The notes under the pieces: model-generated
What the model was told of the DNA's origin: nothing
Databases searched by the model: none
Seen by the model: the letters and a program-made list of their open reading frames with translations, nothing else
Translations under genes and position numbers: made by a program
Origin: CAZWSX01 sp964636985
GTDB lineage: Bacteria; Planctomycetota; Planctomycetia; Pirellulales; Pirellulaceae
Direction of reading: 5' to 3'
NCBI GenBank assembly: GCA_964636985.1
Contig: CAZWSX010000009.1
Coordinates: 172,340 to 236,339, forward strand
Length of the DNA stretch: 64,000 nucleotides
Shown here: piece after piece, positions 8,667 through 17,304 of the stretch
How the letters are laid out: each line of letters starts with the position of its first letter
Position numbering within the stretch: the stretch's first letter is position 1

Positions 8667-8698
8667 GCGCGGCACGGACATTTCTGCCCGTGCCGCGC
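8667..8698. terminator. strong hairpin downstream of the crotonase gene
   Basis: An 11-bp perfect stem, GCGCGGCACGG (8667-8677) and CCGTGCCGCGC (8688-8698), with a 10-base loop, in the convergent gap between the crotonase gene and the vWA gene. It could stop transcription in either direction, though no long T-tract follows. Confidence 0.5.
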
Positions 8699-8710
8699 CT
8701 GAAGCATCAA

Positions 8711-8751
8711 TGCGACTCGTTGGGCGACTCCGAAGAGTCGCACCCGTTTTA
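8711..8751. repeat. TGCGACTC palindromic repeat touching the stop codon of the vWA gene, copy 1
   Basis: TGCGACTC at 8711-8718 and an inner hairpin GCGACTC-CGAA-GAGTCGC at 8724-8741, followed by CACCCGTTTTA whose last three bases are the reverse complement of the vWA stop codon. A related element with the same relation to a stop codon lies at 13501-13529. Confidence 0.55.
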
Positions 8752-10374
8752 GTTGACTCGGGGTCTTAGCCCCTTAGCTTTTTGTAACAACTCGACAAAC
8801 TCTTTTCGCCAGCCTTGGGCGTCTTCACCGATCGACGATTGAGCGATTTCAATCGCCGCGTCGAGATTGGCATCACCCCGGAACTGCGAATCCCTGAGCA
8901 CAAGTCCGGCCATGGCGACGGCGGTCGCGAAGCGAAAGCTCTCGCTGGCCTCTCGCGCCGCCCCGCCACGGTCGGTGATCGCGGTTTCAAATTCTGCCGC
9001 CGGCATGTCTTCGGTGGCATCGGGCGACTTGTATCGCAGGCGAACCGTCAGCAATTCCCGGCTGATGTCGTTTTCTTCCAAGCTCACCGGTTTGATTTCC
9101 GGCCCAGCCGAAACGGCATTCTTTTGATATTTGAGTTTTTCAACAACCGGCGCCGCCGATCCGACCAGCGCGACTTCGTAAAGAGCGGTCACCGTGTGGC
9201 CAGCTCCGATCTCGCCAGCATCTTTTTTGTCGTTCCGGAAATCGCGATTGGCCATCACCCGGTTTTCGTAACCGATCAATCGGTACGAAGCGACTTGCGC
9301 CGGATTGAATTCAAGCTGGATCTTTACGTCCTTAGCAATCGTCACTAGGCTCCCGCTTATCTGTTCGACGAAGACTTTGCGAGCTTCTTTCAGCCCATCG
9401 ATGTACGCATAGACGCCGTTTCCGTGGTCAGCAATCTTTTCAAGCTTCGCATCTTGCAGGTTCCCTTCGCCAAATCCCATCACCGAGAGATAGACTCCTG
9501 ACTTTGCCTGTTCGGTAATGAGTTGCACGAGTGCATCGTCGCTAATGACTCCCACGTTCAAGTCGCCGTCGGTGCAGAGAATGACGCGGTTGACGCCTCC
9601 TTCGATGAAGTTCGCCTTGGCTTGCTCGTAAGCCAACTTGATGCCCGCACTCCCATGAGTACTTCCTGCCGAGTACAACGAATCGAGAACGGAAATGATT
9701 CGATTCTTTTGGGTGCCATTGGTCGGCGGCAATTTCAGGCCGGCGCTTCCTGCGTACGTGACGATGCTGACGTAGTCTTTCGCCGTGAGTTCATTCGTCA
9801 ACATGGCGAGTGCACTCTTCAGCAGCGGCAGCTTGTCCTCTTCATTCATCGAGCCCGATGTGTCGATCAGGAAGACAAGGTTGCTGGACGGTCGCTCTGC
9901 CTTCTCGACTTCTTTCCCTTTAAGGCCCACGCGGATGATCCGATGCCCGCGATTCCACGGGCATTCCGCCGCCTCCAAGTGAACCGCGAAAGGATGCTGA
10001 TCGCTCGGCGTTTGGTAATTGAACTGGAAGTAGTTGAGGAGTTCCTCGATTCGAACCGCGTCCGGAGGTGGAAGCTGCCCATTTTGGAGGAACCGCCGAA
10101 CATTGGCGTAGCTGGCCGTATCGACGTCGATGGCAAAGGTCGAGAGAGGAACCTCATTCACATTGGAGAAGCGATTCTCGGGCAGCACTTCGTACTGTTC
10201 GCGGTTTATTGCCTCAGAGCGAGTTGCTCCCGTGGCCACATCAGCTGTTTGGGGGAAAGCAAAGGAAGTTCGTCCCGCGCCACGCCCATCACATCCGACC
10301 CATGCCACCGCAAATACCAGCGGCAGCCATCGCCAAAGTGAACCAGCCCAACGATCAGATAAAGCACCGATCAT
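8749..10374 (-). CDS. exported vWA-domain protein (YfbK/DUF3520 type), small paralog
   Basis: 541 residues from the ATG at 10374, which has AAGGAT upstream. The N-terminus has a basic segment and hydrophobic core ending AVAWVGC, suggesting export and possibly lipid attachment at Cys28, although the lipobox is not ideal. Then come a YfbK-type N-terminal domain (VPLSTFAIDVDTASYANVRRFL, about residues 75-97), the von Willebrand factor A domain with MIDAS motif DTSGS at about residues 171-175 and the TDGD segment, and the C-terminal DUF3520-like region (ending in LLQKAKGL). It is a close paralog of the next gene upstream (10711-13425), clearly by tandem duplication. The anti-sigma-like and Gly-rich parts of that paralog are absent here. 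Function of this family is not established. Confidence 0.9.
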   Translation of the reverse strand: MIGALSDRWAGSLWRWLPLVFAVAWVGCDGRGAGRTSFAFPQTADVATGATRSEAINREQYEVLPENRFSNVNEVPLSTFAIDVDTASYANVRRFLQNGQLPPPDAVRIEELLNYFQFNYQTPSDQHPFAVHLEAAECPWNRGHRIIRVGLKGKEVEKAERPSSNLVFLIDTSGSMNEEDKLPLLKSALAMLTNELTAKDYVSIVTYAGSAGLKLPPTNGTQKNRIISVLDSLYSAGSTHGSAGIKLAYEQAKANFIEGGVNRVILCTDGDLNVGVISDDALVQLITEQAKSGVYLSVMGFGEGNLQDAKLEKIADHGNGVYAYIDGLKEARKVFVEQISGSLVTIAKDVKIQLEFNPAQVASYRLIGYENRVMANRDFRNDKKDAGEIGAGHTVTALYEVALVGSAAPVVEKLKYQKNAVSAGPEIKPVSLEENDISRELLTVRLRYKSPDATEDMPAAEFETAITDRGGAAREASESFRFATAVAMAGLVLRDSQFRGDANLDAAIEIAQSSIGEDAQGWRKEFVELLQKAKGLRPRVN

Positions 10375-10710
10375 AAGAAGATCCTTATTCGTAGGCCGCC
10401 AGAGCAAAGGCGAGCTAGCTAAGGGACACAATAAGAAGCCTCGCCCTTATCACGGGGGTGAGACGTGAACCACAAGCGGCGTTTCCATCCTCGACAGCCC
10501 CATACGAACGAGGATTACAAGTGGTTCATAATCATTCTGAAAAAGATCTTAGGAAGTTGGCCACAGAGGGCGCAGAGAGAGTTTCGAATGATGAGTCGGG
10601 GCGATCTCCCATGCGTCGGAGATCGCCACCATTTCCGCGTCAACCTGGTGCGACTCGGTCAGTCAAATACCTTCCTATCTCTGAGGTCTCTGTGACCTCT
10701 GTGGCAAAAT
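10375..10710. other. 336-base gap between the two vWA paralogs
   Basis: No convincing gene. It holds the promoter and leader of the small vWA gene and a structured repeat element at 10557-10707, described separately. A 76-residue plus-strand frame inside it has no recognisable features and crosses the repeat, so it is not called. Confidence 0.5.
10557..10707. repeat. MITE-like element: inverted ends around a central hairpin
   Basis: The ends are imperfect inverted repeats: TTGGCCACAGAGGGCGCAGA at the left, and at the right a segment whose reverse complement reads TTTGCCACAGAGGTCACAGA. In the middle is a perfect 10-bp hairpin, GGCGATCTCC (10600-10609) and GGAGATCGCC (10618-10627), with an 8-base loop. 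The whole is about 150 bases and carries no gene. A nonautonomous mobile element or extended palindromic repeat would look like this; copy number elsewhere cannot be judged here. Confidence 0.5.
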
Positions 10711-13425
10711 CTACTGACCACGAGATTGCAGAGCCCGGGCCTTTCGCAAGAGATCGACGAACTCGGTTCGCCAGCCTTGGGGATCATCGCCGATCGCGGT
10801 CGAGGCGATTTCGATGGCTGCATCCAGGTTGGAATCGCCGCGGAAACTCGACTGTCGCAGCACCAGTCCCGCCATCGCGACGGCTGATGCGAAGCGGAAG
10901 TTCTGGCTGGCTTCGCGAACCGTGGCGCCGGGATTGGCCAGTGCGGTTTCGAATTCGGTCGCCGGATCGTTCTCGGTCGCCTCGGGATTCTTGTAGCGAA
11001 GGCGGACCGTGAGCAGTTCCTTGCTGATGTCGTCCGCAGCCGCACCTGCCGGAGCAGGAGATCGATCGGCCACGGGTTGATACTTCAGTTTGACGGCCGG
11101 ATCGGGGGTCGCGCCCGCAGGAACAATTTCGTATAGAGCTGTCACGGTATGGCCGGCTCCGATTTCGCCGGCATCCTTTTTATCGTTGCGGAAGTCCTTG
11201 TTCTCCATCACGCGATTTTCGTAACCGAGCAGGCGATAGGCCTGAACTTGCTTGGGATTGAACTCCAGTTGGATCTTCACATCCTTCGCAATGGTCACCA
11301 GGCTGCCACTCATCTGGTCGACGAAGACCTTGCGAGCCTCCCTCAGACCATCGATATAGGCATAGACCCCATTGCCATGGTCGGCGATTTTTTCGAGTTT
11401 GCCGTCCTTCAGGTTGCCGGTGCCGAATCCCATCACCGAGAGGTACACGCCCGTCTTGGCCCGTTCCTTGATCAGTTCGACCAACGCATCGTCGCTGGTC
11501 ACGCCGACGTTCAAATCGCCATCGGTGCATAGGATGACGCGGTTGGTTCCCTCCTGGATGAAGTTCGCCTTGGCTTGTTCGTACGCCAGCATGATCCCGG
11601 CACTGCCGTGAGTGCTCCCACCGGCGAGGAGCTGCTCGAGCGTCGAGATGATCTTTTCCTTGTCGTTGCCGCTGGTAGGCGGCAGGACGAGTCCGGCACT
11701 TCCTGCGTAGGTCACGATCGTCACGCGATCCTTAGCCGAGAGTTCCCGCGTGAGCATCGTGAGCGCGCTCTTTAGCAGCGGGAGCTTGTCTTCCGTCTGC
11801 ATCGAACCCGATGTGTCGATCAGGAACACGAGGTTGCTGGAAGGACGCTCGGCCTTGTGGATTTCTTTTCCTTTCAGCCCGACGCGGACCAACCGATGCT
11901 CCCGGTTCCAGGGGCACTCCGCTGCCTCCAAGTGAACGGCGAATGGCCGCGAATCGGTCGGCGTCGGATAGCTGTACGTGAAGTAGTTGAGCATTTCCTC
12001 CATCCGAATCGACGATGGGGGCGGCAGCTGATTGTTGTTCAAGAACCGTCGCAGGTTGGCGTAGCTGGCCGTATCGACGTCGATAGCGAATGTCGAGAGA
12101 GGAACGTCCTTTACATCGAAGTAGGAGTTCTCGATGTAGGTCTCGTACTGCTCGTAGAAGTCCTCCGCCTCCGCAAAGCGTTGAGGAACGCTCGCTCTTC
12201 TCGCACGGGCAACCTGGGCACCGTCGCGATAATAGTACCCTCGCTCCGAATAGTCGGTCTCTCCGTCATGAAGTTGAGGGCCTGCGCCCTTCATTCGTTG
12301 GCCATAGCCACCCTGCCCGCCGCCTAGGCCACCTCCGCTTTGCTCAGCCTGCGATTGGATTTCGTCGACTTCCTCTTCAGGCCTTTCACCCGATCCGTAG
12401 CCTCTGCCGCCTTTGCCCGACATGCTCCCACGGCCGCGTCGAAATCCTTCACTCTGACTAAATGCACTGGCTGTGCTCCGATTCGCCGATTGTCCCTGAG
12501 CAGGCCCGCTGCCACCGGTTGGTCCTGCCGATCCTCCCATAGAGCCGGTGGGAGAATACCCGGGCATTCCGCCCATACCCGGCACGCCCCCCATCGGCCG
12601 TCCCCCGGAAATGCCCGAAGAGACAGAAGCCCCGCCACCGGGGCTCATTCCAGCCGACGCGCTAACTCCACCAGGCATACCAGCCCCTCCTGATGCATTC
12701 GGCGCCGGCATGCCCGACTTGCTGCTGGCTTGGGACTCTTTTCGCACCGAGCTCGCATAGGCTGATGGGGCGTAATTTGCATCTCCCGAGGAATCGCCAA
12801 CACCGTTCGACGATTCGTTCATCGAAAGATCTTTGGCCGCCTCAACATTCCCTTCTTCCTGATAACGATGCTCAACAATCAGAGAAGAGGTTTCAATCTG
12901 CTTCGTGTTGTTCGCAACTTCAGCTCGCCGGGCGGATTCTCGAGCCGACTGCACCGCCGGCATCAAGAGCGTCGCTAAGACTGCAACTATCCCGACACAA
13001 ATCAACACTTCGGCGATGGTCATCTGAAACCGCAGATTCCATTTCGATTTGCTCGTCGACGTATTTTTTGCTGGCGACGGAGCGTCGACCGCGTTCGGAT
13101 TGTCCGGCGTATTCTTAAAAAGAGCTGTGTCTTTGTCTCCGGTGCTGGCGGCCTCAAGCCGCTGCGTCAAAAGACTGCGAAGCTTGCCGCTCGACTTGCC
13201 TTTCGCGTCGGACGTATTCCGAAGCAACTCGCCCAACTGGCGAATCGACTCGACGTGTTGCCGCAGTGCTGCATTCTTCTCAAGCAACCCTTCGACCGCC
13301 TTGCGTTCGATCTCAGTCACTTGATCGAGCGCATACGCGGTCACCATGGCCATGGTGCGTTCTTCGACGCTGGCGTTCTCGGGTGAAAGCTCGCCTTGGC
13401 CGTTGTTGGTGTGCTTATCGTTCAT
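10711..13425 (-). CDS. vWA-domain protein with anti-sigma-like N-terminus and pilin-like membrane segment
   Basis: 904 residues from the ATG at 13425 (MNDKHTNNG), 101 bases after the ECF sigma gene. Residues about 15-70 (TAYALDQVTEIERKAVEGLL...ALRQHVESIRQL) match the cytoplasmic helical part of planctomycete anti-sigma factors. Residues about 135-175 (MTIAEVLICVGIVAVL, then LLMPAVQSARESARRAEV) closely resemble the N-terminus of DUF1559/type IV pilin-like proteins, here used as an internal membrane segment. Residues about 238-385 are Gly/Met/Ser-rich. Then follow the YfbK N-terminal domain, the vWA domain (DTSGS near residue 537) and the DUF3520-like C-terminus, all shared with the downstream paralog. 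Likely topology is N-terminus inside and vWA outside. Sensing and sigma control are inferred from position and N-terminus. Confidence 0.88.
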   Translation of the reverse strand: MNDKHTNNGQGELSPENASVEERTMAMVTAYALDQVTEIERKAVEGLLEKNAALRQHVESIRQLGELLRNTSDAKGKSSGKLRSLLTQRLEAASTGDKDTALFKNTPDNPNAVDAPSPAKNTSTSKSKWNLRFQMTIAEVLICVGIVAVLATLLMPAVQSARESARRAEVANNTKQIETSSLIVEHRYQEEGNVEAAKDLSMNESSNGVGDSSGDANYAPSAYASSVRKESQASSKSGMPAPNASGGAGMPGGVSASAGMSPGGGASVSSGISGGRPMGGVPGMGGMPGYSPTGSMGGSAGPTGGSGPAQGQSANRSTASAFSQSEGFRRGRGSMSGKGGRGYGSGERPEEEVDEIQSQAEQSGGGLGGGQGGYGQRMKGAGPQLHDGETDYSERGYYYRDGAQVARARRASVPQRFAEAEDFYEQYETYIENSYFDVKDVPLSTFAIDVDTASYANLRRFLNNNQLPPPSSIRMEEMLNYFTYSYPTPTDSRPFAVHLEAAECPWNREHRLVRVGLKGKEIHKAERPSSNLVFLIDTSGSMQTEDKLPLLKSALTMLTRELSAKDRVTIVTYAGSAGLVLPPTSGNDKEKIISTLEQLLAGGSTHGSAGIMLAYEQAKANFIQEGTNRVILCTDGDLNVGVTSDDALVELIKERAKTGVYLSVMGFGTGNLKDGKLEKIADHGNGVYAYIDGLREARKVFVDQMSGSLVTIAKDVKIQLEFNPKQVQAYRLLGYENRVMENKDFRNDKKDAGEIGAGHTVTALYEIVPAGATPDPAVKLKYQPVADRSPAPAGAAADDISKELLTVRLRYKNPEATENDPATEFETALANPGATVREASQNFRFASAVAMAGLVLRQSSFRGDSNLDAAIEIASTAIGDDPQGWRTEFVDLLRKARALQSRGQ

Positions 13426-13500
13426 GGCTCTCTCCAGTGGTCGATGTTTTTTTGTCGACCGGGAAGCGATGTTTAGGTAGGAAAGGCAATGTTCACTTTG

Positions 13501-13529
13501 TGCGACTCGGGAGAGTCGCACCACTTTTA
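13501..13529. repeat. TGCGACTC palindromic repeat touching the sigma-factor stop codon, copy 2
   Basis: Perfect 8-bp stem TGCGACTC (13501-13508) and GAGTCGCA (13513-13520) with a GGGA loop, then CCACTTTTA that includes the reverse complement of the sigma-factor stop codon. Same layout as the element at 8711-8751. It may act as a terminator between sigma factor and vWA gene, or simply be a dispersed repeat. Confidence 0.55.
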
Positions 13530-14123
13530 GGTCAACACACTTTGGAGGGAGGGGTGTGCTTTGAGTGCGATGAGCGCCCGGTGGACCACCACGCGGAGCG
13601 TGCTTTCGTTTTGCTGCAAAATCTCGGCGATCTCGCAGTAAGTAAAACCTTCCGCCCACAGCGCTAATGACTCACGCGCATTGGCCGGCAAATCGGCCAT
13701 CGCCTTTTGCACGTGGGCGTGCAAATCGGCTTGCTCGGCGCGAGCGGCCGGATTGTCGTCGTGGTCGGTAACGGCTTCTCCGCGTCGTTCGCTGCTGGCG
13801 GCGAAACCATTCGCGCCGTCCCGCTTAGCAGAAAGGTTGCCATTCTCTGACGAAGGGCCCGACTCGCGTTGACGCTGTCTAAGTACGTCCATGGCACGGT
13901 TCCGACAAACAGTGAAAAGCCATTTCCCCATCCGCGGCTCGACGTCATCCAAATTGGCATCGAGCAATTTCAGAAAGGTGTGCTGGACGGTATCGCGGGC
14001 GGCATGCTCGTCGCGAAGCAATCGCACGGCATAACGCAGCAATCGGCACTCGAATGCGTCGAGAGCCGACAACACGATGTCTCGTTTGCGATTCGCCGAG
14101 GTCATATGTGCGGCGGCGGTCAT
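13527..14123 (-). CDS. ECF-type RNA polymerase sigma factor
   Basis: 198 residues if translation starts at ATG 14123 (MTAAAHMTSANRKRD); another ATG at 14105 is possible. Region 2 is seen as LLRYAVRLLRDEHAARDTVQHTFLKLLD and GKWLFTVCRNRAMDVLRQRQR (about residues 20-85). A linker with low similarity follows. Region 4 is LPANARESLALWAEGFTYCEIAEILQQNESTLRVVVHRALIALK (about residues 145-190), with the helix-turn-helix. Such factors direct RNA polymerase to a small regulon and are held by an anti-sigma protein encoded next to them; the following vWA gene with an anti-sigma-like N-terminus fits that role. The two genes are transcribed in the same direction. Confidence 0.88.
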   Translation of the reverse strand: MTAAAHMTSANRKRDIVLSALDAFECRLLRYAVRLLRDEHAARDTVQHTFLKLLDANLDDVEPRMGKWLFTVCRNRAMDVLRQRQRESGPSSENGNLSAKRDGANGFAASSERRGEAVTDHDDNPAARAEQADLHAHVQKAMADLPANARESLALWAEGFTYCEIAEILQQNESTLRVVVHRALIALKAHPSLQSVLT

Positions 14124-14279
14124 GTGGTCGCCGATTCCTACCCGTTCGCCCACTCTTTCTAATAGAACAACGGCGCGGGGGACCGTCCGTTTCAGATTGC
14201 GAGCAGGATTCTTAAGAGAACGCCTTAAAGGCATTCTAAGTGCAAACGCAGCAATGGGTTGCAGCGCCGATTGCGCAAA

Positions 14280-15443
14280 CTATCGCGAGCCCGAGAGAAC
14301 GCTTTCGTATACGCCCCGAATGGCTTTGGTCATCGATTCGTGGCGGAATTGGTCGGTGAAGCGCTCTTTGCCCGCCCTTCCTAGCTTGCCGCGAAGTTCG
14401 GGATTCGAGACCAACTTCTCCAGAGCCTGTGCGAGCGCCGCCACATCGCGGGCCGGCACGAGGTAGCCCGTCTGATCGGAAATACAAACCTCCCTGGCAC
14501 CATCGATGTCGTAGCTCACCACCGGTTTACCAGCGATCAGTGCCTGCGGGAGCGCTCGTGCCAGGCCTTCGCGAAGACTAGCGTGGACAAGCAAATCGGC
14601 CGCTCCAAGCAACGATGGAATCCGAACCGGATCGACCAGCCCTGTAAAGACAAAGTGCCTGGTCAAGCCCGCGTCGGCGATTTGCTTTTCAAATTTCGAT
14701 CTTAGGACGCCATCACCAATTAAGAGGAAGCGAGCGTTTGGGCAATTCGCGACGAGCAGCTTCGCGGCCGCAATCACATCGTCGTGCCCCTTGAGTTCGA
14801 AGAGCCTCGCGATCTTCGCGATGACGACATCAGTATCGGCGAACCCAAGCTCCCTTCGAGTTGCTGCGCGCTGCTCGTTCGCATTGAGGAATGGCTCGAC
14901 CTCCATTCCGCTGTAGATCGTGATGAACTTTTCTTTGGGCGCGACCCCGCCTTTTACCATCAGATCGGTCATGGCATCGGCGACACTGATCAGTTTGTGG
15001 CAACGCTTGGCGGCATAGCGCTCCGCCCATCGATAGAAGTTCCGTGCTGTCGCGCTCTGGTAAGGGTAGAAAGGTGCGCCGTGAACGGTATGGATGATCG
15101 CCGGAATGCGTTCGGCCCATGCCGCCGTTCGGCCGAGAATGCCTCCTTTGGCACTGTGCGTGTGTACGACGTCGGGCTTGAACGCTCGCAGCGTTGCTCG
15201 CAGTTGGCGGTACGCTTGCCAGTCGCGCAGCGGGTGAATCGACCGCTGCAGAACGGGCATACGGCGAACGGGAACATCAACCGCCATCGGGCGACTGAGC
15301 AAATCTCCCTCGGGTCCCGTTTCGATTCCCGTGATCAAGAGCACGTCGTCGCCAAAATCACGAATCAGATCTTGGCAGTTGTAGAGCGTATTTTCCTGCG
15401 CGCCCCCGATCATCATTCGGGTAATCACATGGGCGACGCGCAT
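14280..15443 (-). CDS. glycosyltransferase of the GT4 type (GT-B fold)
   Basis: 387 residues from the ATG at 15443, where the sequence MRVAHVITRMMIGGAQENTLYN gives the typical N-terminal strand and G-G-A-Q loop. Other landmarks are VVHTHSAKGGILGRTAAW (residues near 85), HGAPFY, the second-domain opening KIARLFELKGHDDVIAAAKLL and the donor-site stretch REGLARALPQALIAGKPVVSYDIDG. In the last, the usual E-x7-E motif reads E-x7-Q. It probably transfers a sugar from a nucleotide-sugar to a surface polysaccharide or lipid. It is not in an operon with sugar genes, so acceptor and donor are unknown. Confidence 0.88.
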   Translation of the reverse strand: MRVAHVITRMMIGGAQENTLYNCQDLIRDFGDDVLLITGIETGPEGDLLSRPMAVDVPVRRMPVLQRSIHPLRDWQAYRQLRATLRAFKPDVVHTHSAKGGILGRTAAWAERIPAIIHTVHGAPFYPYQSATARNFYRWAERYAAKRCHKLISVADAMTDLMVKGGVAPKEKFITIYSGMEVEPFLNANEQRAATRRELGFADTDVVIAKIARLFELKGHDDVIAAAKLLVANCPNARFLLIGDGVLRSKFEKQIADAGLTRHFVFTGLVDPVRIPSLLGAADLLVHASLREGLARALPQALIAGKPVVSYDIDGAREVCISDQTGYLVPARDVAALAQALEKLVSNPELRGKLGRAGKERFTDQFRHESMTKAIRGVYESVLSGSR

Positions 15444-15564
15444 CGGAGTCTCTAACGAAGGATTCGGCAGGCAAAAAGGGATTACAAAACTGTAGCCCAC
15501 AAGCGTACGTTTTGGCGAGTATCATGGGGCAAAACTCTTGCCGTCCTTCCCGGGAGATTTGCCC

Positions 15565-17298
15565 ATGTCGTTACGCTTGCAAGCTGGTCGTGGTACGAGA
15601 TTTACGTCGATTTGGTTCGCTGCCCTGTTGGCGGTAACCGTCGCGGCAGCACAGGACGTTCCCAAGGGCGAAATCTCCCAGCACGTCTTTGACAAATCGA
15701 AAATCTTCCCCGGAACGACGCGGGACTATTGGATCTACATCCCCAAGCAATACGACGCCAGCAAGCCGGCTTGCGTCTACATCAACCAAGATGGCATCCA
15801 GTACAACGCGCCTCAGGTCTTCGACAAACTGATCGCCGAAGGGGCCATGCCAGTCACCATTGGCGTTTTCGTGACGCCCGGCAAAGTGAAAGCCCAAAGC
15901 GATCAGGCACTCGACCGATTCAATCGCAGCTTCGAATACGACGGCCTTGGCGATGGTTACGCCCGGTTTCTGCTGGAAGAATTGCTGCCCGACGTCGAGT
16001 CGAAGAAAACCGCCGATGGCCGGGCGATCAAGTTGTCGCAAGACGGCAACGACCGTTGCATCGCCGGCGCCAGCAGCGGGGCAATCTGTGCCTTCACCGC
16101 CGCATGGGAACGCCCCGACGCTTTCCGCCGCGTCTACAGCACGATCGGCACGTACGTGGGTCTGCGCGGCGGACAAGACTACAGCACGCTGGTCCGCAAA
16201 TACGAGCCCAAGCCGCTTCGCATCTATCTGCAAGACGGTTCGAACGACCTGAACATCTACGGCGGCGACTGGTGGATTGCCAATCAGCAACTCGAGCGTT
16301 CGCTCACGTTCGCCGGGTACGAAGTAACCCACAACTGGGGCGATGGCGGACACGACGGCAAGCACGCAACCGAAATTTTTCCCGAAGCCATGCGGTGGAT
16401 TTGGAAAGACTGGCCCGCCGGAGTCAAAGCGGGCAAAGGCTCAGCGCAGCTTCAGGAAATCCTGATCCCAGGCGAAGATTGGAAACTGGTAGGCGAAGGC
16501 TACAAGTTCACGGAAGGTCCCGCGGTCAACGCCGCAGGCGAAGTCTTTTACAACGATGTCGGCGCCGGCAAGACGTTCAAGGTGGCGGTCGACGGCTCCG
16601 TTTCGCAGTGGCTCGACAACAACGATGGCGCCGACGGCCAGGCTTTCGGGCCGGATGGACGGCTCGTCGCTGCCGCAGGGAAAATCAACGCGATCACGGC
16701 CCGCGATGCCAACGGCAACGTGACGAAACTCGCTGATGGCTTCCGCGGAAACGATCTTGTCGTTCGTCACGATGGCGGCATCTACGTCACCGAGCCGGAC
16801 TGGAACGGCACCGATCCCAGCAAGCTCTGGTATGTCGGCCCGACAGGCGAAAAGAAGGTGGTCGACACGGGCCTTAGATTCAGCAACGGAATTTGCATGT
16901 CGCCCGACCAATCGCTGTTGTACGTGGCTGACACCCGAAGCCACTGGGTCTACAGCTACCAGATCCAGGCCGATGGCACGCTTGCCTACAAGCAAAAGTA
17001 CTTCCACCTGCACGTGCCCGACACGGCCGACGATTCCGGTGCCGATGGGCTGCGAACCGACCGCGATGGCCGACTCTACGTCGCCACGCGAATGGGTATC
17101 CAAGTCTGCGACCAACCCGGCCGCGTGAATTGCATCATTCCAACGCCCAACGGCAAGATCGCCAACCTCTGTTTCGGTGGCAAAGATTTCCAAACGATCT
17201 ACGCCTGCTGCGGCGATAAAGTTTATTCGCGGAAGGTGAAGACGACCGGCGCGCACGGTTGGCAACAACCAAACAAGCCGGGGAACCCGCGGCTGTAG
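15565..17298 (+). CDS. exported fusion of an esterase (Fes-like) and an SMP-30 lactonase-like domain
   Basis: 577 residues from the ATG at 15565, preceded by GGGAGA; a cleavable signal peptide ends near AAAQDV. Residues about 25-290 form an enterochelin-esterase-like alpha/beta hydrolase: YWIYIPKQYDASKPACVYINQDG, the nucleophile elbow GASSGAICAF, and the late acid/His region DGGHDGKH. Residues about 300-570 form an SMP-30/gluconolactonase propeller: YKFTEGPAVNAAGEVFYNDV, FRGNDLVVRHDGGIYVTEP, FSNGICMSPDQSLLYVADT. Both domains are hydrolases on sugar or polyol esters and lactones. The pairing suggests successive action on one exported substrate; that is inference. Confidence 0.88.
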   Translation: MSLRLQAGRGTRFTSIWFAALLAVTVAAAQDVPKGEISQHVFDKSKIFPGTTRDYWIYIPKQYDASKPACVYINQDGIQYNAPQVFDKLIAEGAMPVTIGVFVTPGKVKAQSDQALDRFNRSFEYDGLGDGYARFLLEELLPDVESKKTADGRAIKLSQDGNDRCIAGASSGAICAFTAAWERPDAFRRVYSTIGTYVGLRGGQDYSTLVRKYEPKPLRIYLQDGSNDLNIYGGDWWIANQQLERSLTFAGYEVTHNWGDGGHDGKHATEIFPEAMRWIWKDWPAGVKAGKGSAQLQEILIPGEDWKLVGEGYKFTEGPAVNAAGEVFYNDVGAGKTFKVAVDGSVSQWLDNNDGADGQAFGPDGRLVAAAGKINAITARDANGNVTKLADGFRGNDLVVRHDGGIYVTEPDWNGTDPSKLWYVGPTGEKKVVDTGLRFSNGICMSPDQSLLYVADTRSHWVYSYQIQADGTLAYKQKYFHLHVPDTADDSGADGLRTDRDGRLYVATRMGIQVCDQPGRVNCIIPTPNGKIANLCFGGKDFQTIYACCGDKVYSRKVKTTGAHGWQQPNKPGNPRL

Positions 17299-17304
17299 AT
17301 CGCG

